The translations under genes were made by a program, and so were the position numbers. From Alphaproteobacteria bacterium LSUCC0684 (lineage in GTDB: Bacteria; Pseudomonadota; Alphaproteobacteria; Puniceispirillales; UBA1172), in NCBI GenBank assembly GCA_041228335.1, contig CP166130.1, positions 434,001 through 498,000 on the forward strand: 64,000 nucleotides of DNA, in the 5' to 3' direction. This document shows, in pieces, positions 55,101 through 59,018 of the stretch. Positions within the stretch are counted from its first letter, which is position 1. The number at the start of each line of letters is the position of its first letter. Below the pieces are notes generated by a model that made no database searches, was not told the DNA's origin, and saw only the letters and a list, made by a program, of their open reading frames with translations.

Positions 55101-56416
55101 CTACCCAAACCTCCCTGATCGTCAGGCAGGGGACAGGCTCTGATCCTGTCTTGATCGAATTTGACGATGACACAGGGCTCACCATTTTGGCCAGTGTCCA
55201 GGGTACAGAGCGTACGCTGCAGCAACTCACGAATTACCTCAACAATGACGCCCTTGCATCAAAATATATCACCAATGTCCGGGTGACCGCTGGCTTTGAT
55301 GCCGACGCCGACCAGGGCACGCAGTTCAGGTTCCGGCCCGTGGTTGATCCGGACACCGGCTACACCCATCCCGAGCGGATCAACCTTGAGGCAGGATCAC
55401 GGGTGACGATCGTTGCCGGGGATACCAGTATCATGAGGGGCAAAGTGCCGGGGATTGACCCCGATGGCGATGATGACGCGCTCACCTATTCGTTCTCCCT
55501 CAAATCAGGTGAGACAAGCTACGGCCTCCTGAACATGGATCCGGATGGCACCTATAGATTCGTGCTTGATAACGAGAATTCGGCGGTGCAAGGCCTCACC
55601 GCAGGAAATAATCTCACCACCACCTATGAGGTCACGATCAATGATGGCGAGTTGAGCAGTGTCATCGATATGACCATCACCATTGAGGGGAATACCGCGC
55701 CGATCATCACTTCGGAGGCACCGGATACGATCGAGGAAAAAACTTCCGGGGTACGTGCCTATATGCCGGCAATTACCGATCCCAATTCGTTCGAAAAACA
55801 CACGCTGTCGCTTTCCGGTACCGATGCCGCCTCCTTTGAGATCGGCGAAAGAAACACAATCCGGCTGAAAGCAGATGATAACCGTGTGACACCCACCAAG
55901 GGATATTATGAATTCACCGTGACAGCCACTGACGTGGGCGGGGCAACAAGTGCGGGCCAGAATGTGTATCTCGGTGTCTACAGCAATCTTAAAGCACCCA
56001 ATGTGGGCACCGATACAACAGAGACGACAGAAGATGATCTCTACGACAGTGGCGCCGGTGCTGATGACATGTTGGGTCGAGGCAGTATAGTTGACCGGTT
56101 CCTCGTTGAAACCGGCACCAATGAACGTGCCGCCGACAAGGTCATTTCCTTTACCGCAGGTGAAGACAAGATCGTTATTGATGTGGCGGATACGGTGGAT
56201 ACAACCAAGATTACATCGACCAACTTCACCGATAATACCGGGCTCAAATATGAGTCGAATACACGGGATACCAACGATGGAATGTTCCATGATACCCACA
56301 TCATCTGGGTCGACCCGAACAACGCCAATAATACGGAACTGGTCATGATTATTGACCAGACGATGGATAATACCGGGGCCTATGAGTTTGACTTTACCAA
56401 TTTCGAGTTCATATAG
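34139..56416 (+). CDS. Giant multidomain surface protein (cadherin/VCBS/discoidin-like repeats; up to 7,425 residues)
   Basis: One unbroken frame of 22,278 bases. The start is uncertain: ATG 34139, 34199, 34211 and 34298 are in frame and none has a good ribosome-binding site. Residues 54-70 (from 34139) are MISVFVWTAGGLVLAAC followed by SGG, a lipobox with Cys70. Then come a DVNGNGEID calcium-type segment (about 113-121), a 210-residue unit present four times, three near-identical cadherin repeats, NG2/CSPG-like repeats (about 41.06-41.43 and 42.28-42.61 kb), two discoidin-like modules, at least eleven 'IHGL' modules and several VCBS repeats (SGNWNFAL; TTYTVTVTD) toward the end. The C-terminus (ADKVISFTAGEDKIVI ... 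FDFTNFEFI) resembles type I secretion substrates. The protein is strongly acidic, nearly free of cysteine after Cys70, and likely binds calcium through DxDAGD motifs. An adhesin or matrix role is inferred. No secretion genes are adjacent. Confidence 0.85.
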   Translation: MLEAWPFWCQRYAPLFRTKTMPNEMNHPTRLSPSRLFRSGLPEAFRHRPPVDGMISVFVWTAGGLVLAACSGGTRIVERSDDGTGGGAGTVGATVERGVFDGAVSGAQVYVDVNGNGEIDAGEHGPYVTGEDGFADIPAEYQGYPIIAVVDGAVDVETGAVLTGTFRSLAPTSSDQELIATPLTDLLASSGDPEEYQGILDTIFGAGEVTVSDVTDPAHYTLVQPGENLSKPTKPGADASEDRQAEYEADLDAYISQQITRASIALTELEANSSLAGEQSIATASDRASVISDVLDSSGSSELKGLRDKVTAREGEAALIAGGKPLASGDMYEIDEDTVFRVKDHVMDPESGEVSADRVDAFFGFLDPGGNSKDAARSELTAILIDVENIPNWSVQIDGEALLAGVPSGASNALTSALGTNYAYVSFNDLKDLEIKPAADYNGEITVSFKVWDGERASDAATITIDVAAVEDAASNIELSDTVIPGDGGVIGTVTVTDPDAGDSYAAGNITVSDQTNFAVQANTGTGALELHYIGATPVQQSSYTITLTATDPTNSALSFSKDVTLTSGGQLFITRTEAGGATTYESGAVLLDENANGSSSRITIGALSHEGGNTVFMLAKDANDNFPEDNGDFVIDAGTLYYTGNPSGDFEAGDTLTVRITSTNSSNGNAITEDYVIRLADVDDLPVFGAPSYAFTLAENASGPVAVGTVSATDEDTGDSPLTYRFDNGTRTSGNFRIDANTGEITYTGTGEDFEGSTKSYDLTVEAVPATSGNGTRTAAVTVNVTDVDDLPVFGAPSYAFTLAENASGPVVVGTVSATDEDAGDSPLTYRFDNGTRTSGNFRIDANTGEITYTGTGEDFEGSTKSYDLTVEAVPATSGNGTRTAAVTVNVTDVDDLPVFGAPSYAFTLAENASGPVVVGTVSATDEDAGDSPLTYRFDNGTQISGNFRIDANTGEITYTGTGEDFEGSTKSYDLTVEAVPATSGNSTQAAVTVNVTDVDEAPTGISLSSSSVSRLDTVIGTVTVTDPDAGDTYAASNITLDLASQNTFEIVANGSNIELRFQSGATRRPGGSVYEVSLTATDPDNSSLTHVETFFITEEGNIFIEKNSVKIYSGGVDGNGDGLLEENADGTTKAITVGTLGNDLGATAYSLTSSATNTDNGLFSLTTGGVLTFTGEDSGDYETNPIKTLSIDLTVPDGSGGQTTQTEIYVIRLANINDNAPLIAVDAANLVQNADQTEADVWEHFVHKEPTTVTLTWTDPVTNTETGTDVKIEEFLSYQIAGSITMGPDGTLTFTDGVFEIYRFVSVNDEFPASEDLFTGRTGTGVDPDLINAPSYVQLDLIDSYVKSDLINGHVVGYSGLTLSADDYDANDIFYLYQDIEGNWSIAVASADIETTYHMGTQDPSDDVTVYTTSEDITDYELIQINADKTGFERLNGGATSYKVTKEDVDQGFYDADTVPGTYNNELGTYAVVTTLAEGTVAQTDTDTLVYQVQASDADNDRIKYELVNADGNEEIGGPFRVDAATGAIYLKPVEVSGEYVSELDFEAHASHSIVVRAGKPVMVEDPDDATQMIEVLENPEHISVVFRLIDVDEAPTDISLSNLLFSQAGGRIGTITVTDPDAGDGRGAFYGLSDLRVTLADGTITSLFSIEELGNGETILRIAENSAAQPPASYNIRITATDPDNSSLTISQDFTVTASGLKVGGKGTGYSDITSLFVDGLLAENADGSAVWIDLGALTHDNGNTVFSLATTAPSNDNLEFEISSGNLYYKGKNSGNYEAGDTLTVRITSTDASNGNEITENYLIYLANADDIPTAMTLSESEATLAETAAAQKLADISFTDEDTAGANTATVSDTTLFEIRDGATAGMKELWLKDGNVLDFESAASHVVTVTASANPELTETFTLNVTDVDEPPADISLSSTAVSSSDTVVGTITVTDQDAGDTYTAGNITLDGASQNTFEVVANGSDIELRFKSGATRKSNGEFYEIELTATDPTDNSLSRVESFIITEGVVFIEENGVKVYSGGVDGDGMGLLDENANGSGSAITIGTLGSDVGATAYSLTSGATNTDNGLFSLTTGGVLTFTGADSGNFEANPFRTLSIDLTVPDGSGGSTTQTEIYTIRLADVNEVPEFDSAAVPVERPRLDIHGLRFEAKDPDDKYSGYIGFFETYVGAASPSFIAHTVMIDGDPVLRLNIESRSQPYTLNEFLNGSGQYGTDANFFFGLKGPATTAGYSYHDYTELQKRFDISLAPGYAGTEKAGFGDDVVFENGELVPIFPVPLTSSRTSFFNLKGSVYKVVSPHHVLGTVREDDGNPATTDNRLALAETMFSITDPDAGDASADGVTFLVKGAVKGHVEVGGAVATSFSMQDLRAGLVEFVHDDSEASIIHESINTGNPAPTYLTLSVVDRNGLESAPREFFFEVTSFNDAPVMALKEVDTPERNVVVIHGLSFTVSSFDGFELIVSNHATFTGNLQYEKEVFSQKYRLNYSGKDSAVTWQAIVDVINASSAFKAYATDVRVTEGYDPDAVVGHVLDPVSDKDGPDGKILTYTGGGDLVERVTLPGVRGDIVTIHGLEFIAISGESLIGWTFEFKPADGADVGFIEVFDASKREVVIRSREGADPDGNADFAQLIADLAAAPDAGSLPTGVVPLTVNTNHELFNAMFDLRAAETSVDTVWRQGDYLNITGGENLHGKVGGKFGAWGGQDVAEGGTAVLHPAHFHTEDYDTNNEVYTLTQLPSHGVLELRAGSGNTAVWNALAVGDTFTQTDIWGELANSAGARDGRLRYRQTDVATNSGEIRQDVFRFTISDGNTSGVEGGFYLHITPVDDAAEIRRDAAKDTAGYNFTTAIGESDGTVVTDAIHIIDIDREDAGNTLVIEIEIDGKVWTSAEDGTPTEIEGKWGTLTLVSNNVAGIYGWSYEVDDAKVNSLNVGDTQEETFKIKIKDVSDSTPENPVVSNEGNVTITINGDDDAPVLVEFQDKSRTIHNLVFDVVSEDDFTLEFSNHGTYSKAIDVFDQANNRILYYENDNAFTWQKLVDELNADADFAKLGANARLTPGTDASAKVGSVFDPPDTSPTSYAVPGASTSGASRENLVTLSGTRLSYNDTGDQITFSGVGDAHSGSYRGILDFISDGETANSAGSYDYGGSWSNGDGDEIRIDLNQMAFADELVIWVKDSATAADLSRINGAKIQLFIDGRSVTDKIDLPDRDQAATGSSDAATRSAHRIDLGEMSHGGKKLSELQFDQLVLTLPPKASSADASVPNHILEIELMGEVAPPQLYFDARNNIAPLATITTDITAYAGYTGADDTGFEKVESSDANFAAAISSQLVAITDGNISESTSRDAGLYPYSGSPDFVFHPLEADGKKITFEFDETYTQGGFIFHNRTAASEETLERINGSKVIFYKDDTKIEELELDSKDGTVKAISVALTDQTAEFNKVELVFAGDNQHFREIEILGESTSTFKGYVYENDLAAVDTGIIFELVDPDGRSGSNEFSFDFNPYGDLFEIRKDDGAEIYRLFKREGVALDYERSGGQLTFEVSVRDGDAFPTPVEVTVNVLDRNDPPTFSGLFSGLPRETNIISLNLDVGSQTAGAQREGTFLSYNVQHDGSTYGKFHGVQPVDDDWAAINTLPAGDRPVLQVLHGFSHQNYYGFKYTGERMNAHLGEYVFNGASLEKDRVYIWRDFVDIHVKAPDEYIGRAGRAANLPKYHRDGDVLFAHEFKLVDGHGLESEETFWLAYAPRPDYEDFDRNTDPVNDAASVISGEMTNVLTNGFSSITENDYNDGNFSLDFDGDGIRDEFYTIPGSKQIDERHFFSGTGRDDSAVGGMIETRYGYLALERGGEFRYQAKEGIRDGVTVTETVYYFNGLQNRDNRPEFNITVTGSAHGNDAPVISEGQTKAFAVIRNENNNNEGLLITSRHGGDEHNDLTLTLFNASNGFSGAYFINNYEGDVPRLYLQINKGSGGKTYDELIVFLHGDADGNKQGETGGGFFTYDVSPFEENFVATLEPGANGTHKPTYIRDYSFGGGGTDGDGTVVALVGQTSGSVKTTRTLITTVTITDDVVSLSSDEQAQQSSAGTTGLHLSDGRFEIKHTGELSDSYDIFLKAGQTITEAEGSQITLTLTAQDSEGAVSSRDYKIHIGDSLETPAIGGGGNANPVGDSGSTDLGTFAPGALVTFSTGISGFTAGLEVKHRDLGGEYIRVETGPSVFIKGLYGTFAISSVGSWAYELDKDGDGFKGLWKNDEDVLEVRSYLVEFPAVTSDPLELTVPVHANEDPPVLTLSQTSGVVRENVTDAVEVGISVNIQDEVNDPDLTSDPEQGSPVDVTIVFRNADDTVNDDFGLKREGDGRVFGSNDVVFRAHQGNVFGLFEDNFEIVKLADRSFDYETAASLDLKLEVVSSTAQGQISGAPSKKVSQNFTITVEDEEVELTGNSAPTAILLDHATLGARDVPSNGALIGTLSAIDDGFGGDAMSFEVVRLDPVNEFPDRHFFEVRNGNELWARGSLDLKDPGETYNFKITATDQGGLSLTREVEITQTTSVFVATPMEVFHLATPEPISLTFDPDFGNPGRNVLELTGRPGIGIPDPGKTEVHNIQITMKLDASASDSMVFRDYSSSNENMAFYPATPGRALEVRMGREITFPEGVLPITRTIESKAGTPGVDAVFSIYLDTTGIEHVLYVDLPASGRVDRRQIQDAIIAHMDDSALNIDEADKVIVNVNGGGAATTWGNRANWIRSNNGEVKASYSASTGFTVTADKAATMEDIVAALEKVIAEEALDFEIRLVASDGSAVLGALDTTVIRVQGTPAGGRDHAGGQGNPLEARENSPHLDTSISPLIPFVEGEVVEIINDDVRYFSGSDELLIPEGPNPDADKLLGQYVGQLRDLDGSNFFMLVNNDPVKGNNADFTISRSGNNINRLAFTGENTGDFEAGDTLDITVLGTSAASPTAAVTGFTGRVVSIDGSEAVDPGQTNTSHVYYTGGNVDISTGSVVLEQFNGDIYLHGRSGKITFHHEEITSASAGDIIRFQDEGHTQNGLPRWRLKTSGTPTGTEGVDYVIIGEVVSEGGSLKVVDNTKAVSNHDFTQITAPRDEWIIQDYSFNLANVDDIAPEFTPLPGGIDGTTGASWIEFGLTTVSPFFPPVYASTGNSGRFDHTGGEVTISGTSATVTGGVIYAAGKDRITFDGTALTVADGGQIVVALDANGKYVAMAFDESRETIDGTNYNNLEFFPSELFILGDVSDDGNGTLVFKSAGSDGRISQISASQSAGEGETGSVLFTLTATDGDNVAGQAPTDIVRYSLDPEAGDNRHFMVDAATGEVRFADGAFANLPEEQNLLVQVTASSESSLPDGGGSVPGGGSVPGGAGSTTEVVEVVYTSLLAMDELPRQHTLFVHGLQFTVTEGEGVDVQQYQHQLDFGTDGPYEVDFGLFTGSGNNFGIYVQQAEKTLAISGFNSSRGLGAIEFASPQKIITALGTTHTVNSGGQEVALTSFGDLRDITGLKLEALDRQTYREDEKLARDVIGSGKRFDGEHVFSRSGANEIVVFEEIGAGQVLTTFLASTKRTGPDGTTLLPLTWSLSGDDAGDFSINAATGALTLTGNPDAETKASYAITVEVSDGVSTTSRDVTVRVLAFNDEVPVITQGPALQSGVVKTGSAAAADTDTGLEILVTDGDGTDNAFVGIVSDSRFYLEETSPGVMRLGVKKDATVAESEVTGGRLSVDVKVHDGLQFSNEISVDVRFQIGDAPAISGVGQPSGTLTENAGLNIASQTIHGITFDVVAAGDFALEFAPQTGGIASINSEKANDGGLVIWYNSSGNTNNDQNRKATWQDIVNLLNDDSRAQKYVDNVEVASGTTATDVIEGTLAGTDTVSGLTNLQASIRLTGTVAATDTEDDATNTPLTYAAALKPGSKDYGNLTIDSNGNWTFFLDDTKPDFFDLDDNEQGTSTWLIQVTDSSGNITTEDLVITIDGKTDHAPQITSSGIGTDTAGNTNAALYEYANRTPNPVRGTIKTSDVHGLGFTIVSDDSFEIQVVYTPSLDEVSTEALSGGNGFKISYGDKLGQFDALWEELVNAIKSAITLNNAISGQNAYIDNLTHVGTGDLGEDFVTVDPLAPANDAAGTTWYLPGRVNAKGKLEITDADTRISDLVITAALKDDDGDSATVTPEYGTFTIDASGNWNFALDLRSSALHDLDTGETATTTYTVTVTDAQVEDPVTQDLAFTIHGYTNEAPEISRVHRAGIGSHILHGLTFDVLSETDFNLEFWWTLSATRPIFALVRPAIGYQGDLSDSTADTWQEMVDFIRNVSSTNLRHAGQAVFQDNIANVRVSDGYDPNSLIGGTLDPAPDSTPRTHQVPGIDTTIPVQEDRVHSTFAVGVNFDAWGQVIASDAEDDALGTALTYSAALKDDDGDQATVTPEYGTFTIDASGNWNFALDDGNAAVNGLNNGDTLATTYTVTVTDQSGRTDSRDIDITIEGRTDGAPAFRDIGQQVSISGLTFEVITREDFTIVFIDGRPAGKLVDITEDAATRTITVTYWGDTTTNGLNNRDWASWQDMVDALNSSAIATKYFTNAQVNETARFLDFIDNRLDGLRLPDGSVSNLITEVPGRPAIGNDTTEAISGTIRAEDFTSNGITPTFTAESTPVSGANYGTFSITANGNWTFTVDTAHTDVANLAVGDTLETGYRVTVSDGALTTTEVLNIEIEGNTAPMIEGNVLPLSIRDVLFIYPEKDVDVTFEVANRSGANSETGPVTITKETDAQGASRVKLLHSVRGAEDTWDAVLNALNTDAVAGEFIKAASLNPSPPNDDIYLDTDRDDPGYYNYNLGDIDLELFTNYAPFLTASNPVPAHSESYTLKGKNTTPTVKEDTISEIRGRVFANDAENHAITWSAALKSGASYGTFDISSSGEWIFTLDNSVAAVQALNDGQSLTTTYTVTAEDVLKSNSIPHDITITIEGRSEEAPTVGTFEEDFVLHGLTFDLVKPTQTSLIVRQGTGSDPVLIEFDDDTGLTILASVQGTERTLQQLTNYLNNDALASKYITNVRVTAGFDADADQGTQFRFRPVVDPDTGYTHPERINLEAGSRVTIVAGDTSIMRGKVPGIDPDGDDDALTYSFSLKSGETSYGLLNMDPDGTYRFVLDNENSAVQGLTAGNNLTTTYEVTINDGELSSVIDMTITIEGNTAPIITSEAPDTIEEKTSGVRAYMPAITDPNSFEKHTLSLSGTDAASFEIGERNTIRLKADDNRVTPTKGYYEFTVTATDVGGATSAGQNVYLGVYSNLKAPNVGTDTTETTEDDLYDSGAGADDMLGRGSIVDRFLVETGTNERAADKVISFTAGEDKIVIDVADTVDTTKITSTNFTDNTGLKYESNTRDTNDGMFHDTHIIWVDPNNANNTELVMIIDQTMDNTGAYEFDFTNFEFI
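36182..37132 (+). repeat. Three near-identical 318-bp cadherin-like repeats
   Basis: Units start at 36182, 36500 and 36818, each at GATGTGGATGATCTTCCG, with periods of 318, 318 and 315 bp (106, 106, 105 residues). Differences are few: silent changes, A/V and T/A swaps, R to Q, and one codon lost in the last unit. Each encodes PVFGAPSYAFTLAENASG, GTVSATDED and GNFRIDANTGEITYTGTG, the cadherin signature. High DNA identity points to recent duplication or gene conversion, so copy number may vary between strains. Confidence 0.95.
38128..38197 (+). repeat. Short imperfect tandem repeat inside the giant gene
   Basis: GGATCTAATC occurs at 38128, 38161 and 38188, spaced 33 and 27 bases (11 and 9 codons), with CTATGTC between. 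It encodes three copies of DLIN/DLID in a short linker. In-frame spacing means length change would not break the frame. Confidence 0.7.
43436..44541 (+). other. Two discoidin-like (F5/8 type C) modules in the giant protein
   Basis: About 43436-43980 and 44079-44541. Both show the galactose-binding jelly-roll pattern: a 'DG' entry (ISDGETANSAG; ITDGNISESTS), a central I-x-F/L strand (DEIRIDLNQM; KKITFEFDETY), RINGAKIQLFIDG / RINGSKVIFYKDD, and a closing I-x-E-I-x-x-x-G-E strand (ILEIELMGE; FREIEILGES). Such modules usually bind carbohydrate, which would fit an adhesin. Assignment is by pattern only. Confidence 0.55.
50205..50252 (+). repeat. Gly-Ser-Val-Pro short tandem repeat in the giant gene
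   Basis: GGGGGGAGCGTCCCCGGC is repeated almost exactly twice, encoding GGGSVPGGGSVPGG, an 18-bp unit in a flexible linker before the IHGL module at 50333. GC-rich repeats of this kind change copy number easily and keep the frame. Confidence 0.7.
56030..56416 (+). other. C-terminal region resembling a type I secretion signal
   Basis: The last ~125 residues begin DDLYDSGAGADDMLGRG, a weak RTX-like nonapeptide trace, continue ADKVISFTAGEDKIVIDVAD and end FDFTNFEFI. RTX and large-adhesin substrates of type I systems typically end with 'D-x-I-x-D-F-x-x-G-x-D-K-I' and a final run of hydrophobic and acidic residues. This end fits that pattern. Confidence 0.55.
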
Positions 56417-56463
56417 ATCAGGGCAGCACGCCCCGGGGGCAGGTTCTGCCCGGGCCGGAATGA

Positions 56464-56496
56464 CATGGCCCTACCTTTCGCGGCCATGTTTCTTTC
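56464..56496 (+). terminator. Probable terminator of the giant gene
   Basis: CATGGCC, an 11-base loop, GGCCATG and then TTTCTTTC, 47 bases after the stop. A further GC-rich imperfect stem (CCCGGGGGCAG ... CTGCCCGGG) lies between. Together they likely end the giant transcript and insulate cpoB. Confidence 0.6.
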
Positions 56497-56581
56497 GGGA
56501 TTCTGCCAGGGGCCTGACTAAATTTTTTGCCACATTTCTGACCGAAACAGGATATAAGCTTGTTTCAGATTGAATTTGGTG

Positions 56582-57649
56582 ATGGATAAAATGTTGCTAC
56601 ATACGAGTTATCTTTCTGGCCGGTGGGTTTCCCGGCTCGCTGTGTTTTCGCTCATGATCTGCGGCCTTGTCTCCATGGCGCAGGCGCAGAGCGTTTCTAT
56701 CGAGATTTTTGCAAGCCGTATCGAGGCGCTGGAAGAAGGGCTCAAGGATGTGCGCGGGGTGATCGAGGAAGATCTGAGTTCGCTTCGGCAGGATCTTGAG
56801 AAGAAGGGCGAGGCTGACCCGGCAAGGATGGAAGTGCTTGAAAACCAGATCGACAAACTGGTTGACCAAATACGCATCCTCAACAACAGGCTTGAGCGTA
56901 CGCTTGAAGTGGCGAGCGATAATGAATTCCGCCTGCTGCGCATGGAAAAGAGACTTGAAAGCCTGATGCGGCTTGGCATCGAGGATGATCTTGCTGCCGC
57001 TACCTCACCTTCGGGAACAGGCGCCGGCGACGTGCCGAAAGCCTCCCTCAATGCGGAACAGGATACATCGGCTGCCTGGACAATCGAGGCCAGCAAACTT
57101 GAAGAGGCGATGCAGGAAACGGCCGCAGATGAAACCGCCTCAAACGATTCCGGGGAAACCACCACGGCATCTCTCGCAAGGGAGGATGAAGCAGCAACAC
57201 CAGCCGAAACACAGGCTACAGCCGAAATCGCGGCTGAACCGAAATCCGTGCTGCCCGACGCCTCCCCCGATGAGCAATATCGTTTCGCCCTGGGCAAGGC
57301 CTTGCAGAACGATCTCGACACCGCCGAGGAGGCTTTCCGCGAATTTGTTGCAAAAAACGCCGAGCACAGTCGGTTGGCGGATGCAACCTTCTGGCTTGGA
57401 CGTGTTCAATTCATGAAAGGCTCTTACGAGGCGGCGGCAATGACCTTCACCGAATTCAACACCAATTGGCCAACAGATTCACGACTGGAGAAAACAACAC
57501 TCTGGATCGCCGAGGCGATTTCAACCTTCGCGGCGAAAAGCGAAGTCTGCGATTTGCTGGAATCCCTCCCAACATTGGTGGAAAACCCGACAGAAAGCTT
57601 CTTTGATCGTCTTGGAAAACTCAAAACCAAATCCGAATGCACCGGATGA
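56582..57649 (+). CDS. cpoB: Cell division coordinator CpoB (YbgF)
   Basis: 355 residues from ATG 56582 (56591 also possible; the frame reaches TTG 56570). Signal peptide around residues 15-37 (LAVFSLMICGLVSMAQAQ). A trimeric coiled-coil N-terminal part follows (about 38-135: IFASRIEALEEGLKDVRG; RLERTLEVASDNEFRLLRMEKRLESL), an acidic Ala/Thr/Glu-rich linker (about 140-230) and C-terminal TPR repeats (DEQYRFALGKALQNDLDTAEEAFREFV). CpoB links Tol-Pal to septal peptidoglycan synthesis. It is normally directly downstream of pal; here 22.8 kb separate them, so it must have its own promoter in the 165-base gap. Confidence 0.9.
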   Translation: MDKMLLHTSYLSGRWVSRLAVFSLMICGLVSMAQAQSVSIEIFASRIEALEEGLKDVRGVIEEDLSSLRQDLEKKGEADPARMEVLENQIDKLVDQIRILNNRLERTLEVASDNEFRLLRMEKRLESLMRLGIEDDLAAATSPSGTGAGDVPKASLNAEQDTSAAWTIEASKLEEAMQETAADETASNDSGETTTASLAREDEAATPAETQATAEIAAEPKSVLPDASPDEQYRFALGKALQNDLDTAEEAFREFVAKNAEHSRLADATFWLGRVQFMKGSYEAAAMTFTEFNTNWPTDSRLEKTTLWIAEAISTFAAKSEVCDLLESLPTLVENPTESFFDRLGKLKTKSECTG

Positions 57650-58979
57650 GACGTGCCTTGGCCTTGCGCGCAGGATTGATGCCCTTGGGCTGAAATCTGA
57701 AAAAGACAGGATACTTCTTGCTGTGTCGGGCGGTCCGGATTCAATGGCCATGGCTCGTGTGGTGAAAGCATGGCATGGGCGCGCCGAAACATCGCTCCCG
57801 CTTGCCGCAATGGTGGTGGATCACGGATTGCGCCGGGAATCAAGCCAGGAAGCCGCGATGGTGGCCGAAACGCTCAACCACATGGGAATAAAGGCGCAGG
57901 TCCACCGGATTACCGACACGCCACCAAAGGGCGGTGTCCAGGCATGGGCAAGGAAGCACCGGTATCAGGCACTGGTGAATCATGCCCTTCCTGATGATGC
58001 CGTGATCATGACCGCTCATCACGCAGGCGACCAGATCGAAACCGTCGCGATGCGGCTTGAACGAGGCTCGGGTCTTCGTGGTCTTGCCGGAATGAAGCCG
58101 CTGACCAGAGTCGACGGGCTCAGGATTGCGCGTCCTTTTCTCAGCGTGTCGCGAGATGAGCTTCATCAGGTATTGGCAGATGGAATAGTCCCGGTGGTGG
58201 ATGATCCCTCGAACCGTAACCGGAAATTCACCCGGGTCCGTTTTCGCGAGGATATGCAAGCGCTTGAGGATGCAGGTGCCGGTCCGACTGCCTTAAAGCG
58301 GCTGGGTGAGCTGGCTGGCCGTATTGATCAGGCCTTCGAGCGTAGTATTGATCAAGCGATTGCTGGCCGCGCTTGTCTGGAGTTGGGGGGATGGGGATGG
58401 TTTCAGCGTGATCTTTTATCGGACTTGCCTTTCCGGGCGGGGCTTGCCTTTCTTGCAAGGATGTACCGCGAAATGAGGGCGGCTGGAACGCCGCCAAGGG
58501 AAGATCAACTTGCCCGGTTGCGTGCACGGCTGATGAAAGGGGATAGCGTAACTCTTGGCGGGTGCGAATGGCGACCATGGGGCACGGCGTGGTTCGTTCT
58601 CTGCCGTGAGGCGGAAAGGTCGCTTCAACCCATTGAGTTCATGTCAGAAAATGGCACTCCCCGTCACGGTATTTTTGATGGGCGCTGGCATGTTGTCGCG
58701 CCATGCCCGGGGCGGGTTCAGGCTCTGGGCGCGAAGGGATATGCCGCGCTTCGGCGCGCACTACCGGAATTTTCGGACAAGGATTATGTGCCGGCACGGG
58801 CATTCTGGAGCATGCCTGTCTTTATCCCGGATACGGGGATATCTGATATTCCTGCGGATATGGGTTTACTCACCCTTGACGATCACGGTATCATTCCCCA
58901 TCTGATATTCAAGAGAAACGATTTATACAGCTTTCGGAAAACCGGGCTTTACGCAGGGTTCATCGGGGGCATGGCTTGA
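57603..58979 (+). CDS. tilS: tRNA(Ile)-lysidine synthase
   Basis: 458 residues from TTG 57603; a TTG at 57612 is an alternative and no in-frame ATG lies before the core, so the start is uncertain. The PP-loop motif ILLAVSGGPDSMAM (about 38-51) is the ATP site; VVDHGLRRES, TAHHAGDQIET and IRPFLSVSRDEL-like IARPFLSVSRDEL blocks follow. It converts C34 of the AUA-reading tRNA-Ile to lysidine and is essential. It overlaps the cpoB 3' end by up to 47 bp, which implies translation coupled to cpoB. The order cpoB-tilS-ftsH is conserved in alphaproteobacteria. Confidence 0.92.
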   Translation: MIVLENSKPNPNAPDETCLGLARRIDALGLKSEKDRILLAVSGGPDSMAMARVVKAWHGRAETSLPLAAMVVDHGLRRESSQEAAMVAETLNHMGIKAQVHRITDTPPKGGVQAWARKHRYQALVNHALPDDAVIMTAHHAGDQIETVAMRLERGSGLRGLAGMKPLTRVDGLRIARPFLSVSRDELHQVLADGIVPVVDDPSNRNRKFTRVRFREDMQALEDAGAGPTALKRLGELAGRIDQAFERSIDQAIAGRACLELGGWGWFQRDLLSDLPFRAGLAFLARMYREMRAAGTPPREDQLARLRARLMKGDSVTLGGCEWRPWGTAWFVLCREAERSLQPIEFMSENGTPRHGIFDGRWHVVAPCPGRVQALGAKGYAALRRALPEFSDKDYVPARAFWSMPVFIPDTGISDIPADMGLLTLDDHGIIPHLIFKRNDLYSFRKTGLYAGFIGGMA

Positions 58980-59018
58980 TGATTTTCCCGGCAGGATGCA
59001 CGGAAGAAAGGCTTTTCA

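Larger units (their letters stand above)
40589..55330 (+). other. Recurrent 'IHGL' modules in the giant protein (at least 11)
   Basis: The first codon of the I/V-H-G-L-like motif lies at 40589, 41489, 41864, 43106, 50333, 51467, 52199, 52892, 53630, 54311 and 55070. The best copies read IHG(L/I)xF(D/T)V, then xxDFxLEF, an I-x-Y strand, TWQ-x-h-V-x-x-(L/I)N, then A-x-K-Y-x-x-N-x-x-V and G-x-D, about 90 residues in all. Some copies (41864, 50333, 54311) are strongly diverged. The later copies each precede a VCBS repeat, giving an alternating IHGL-VCBS array. I do not recognise the module from known families. Confidence 0.7.

Noticed and set aside
56527-56558. A cpoB promoter (TTGCCA ... TATAAG)
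   Set aside because: The spacing is 20 bases, too long for a confident sigma70 promoter, although some promoter must lie in this gap.
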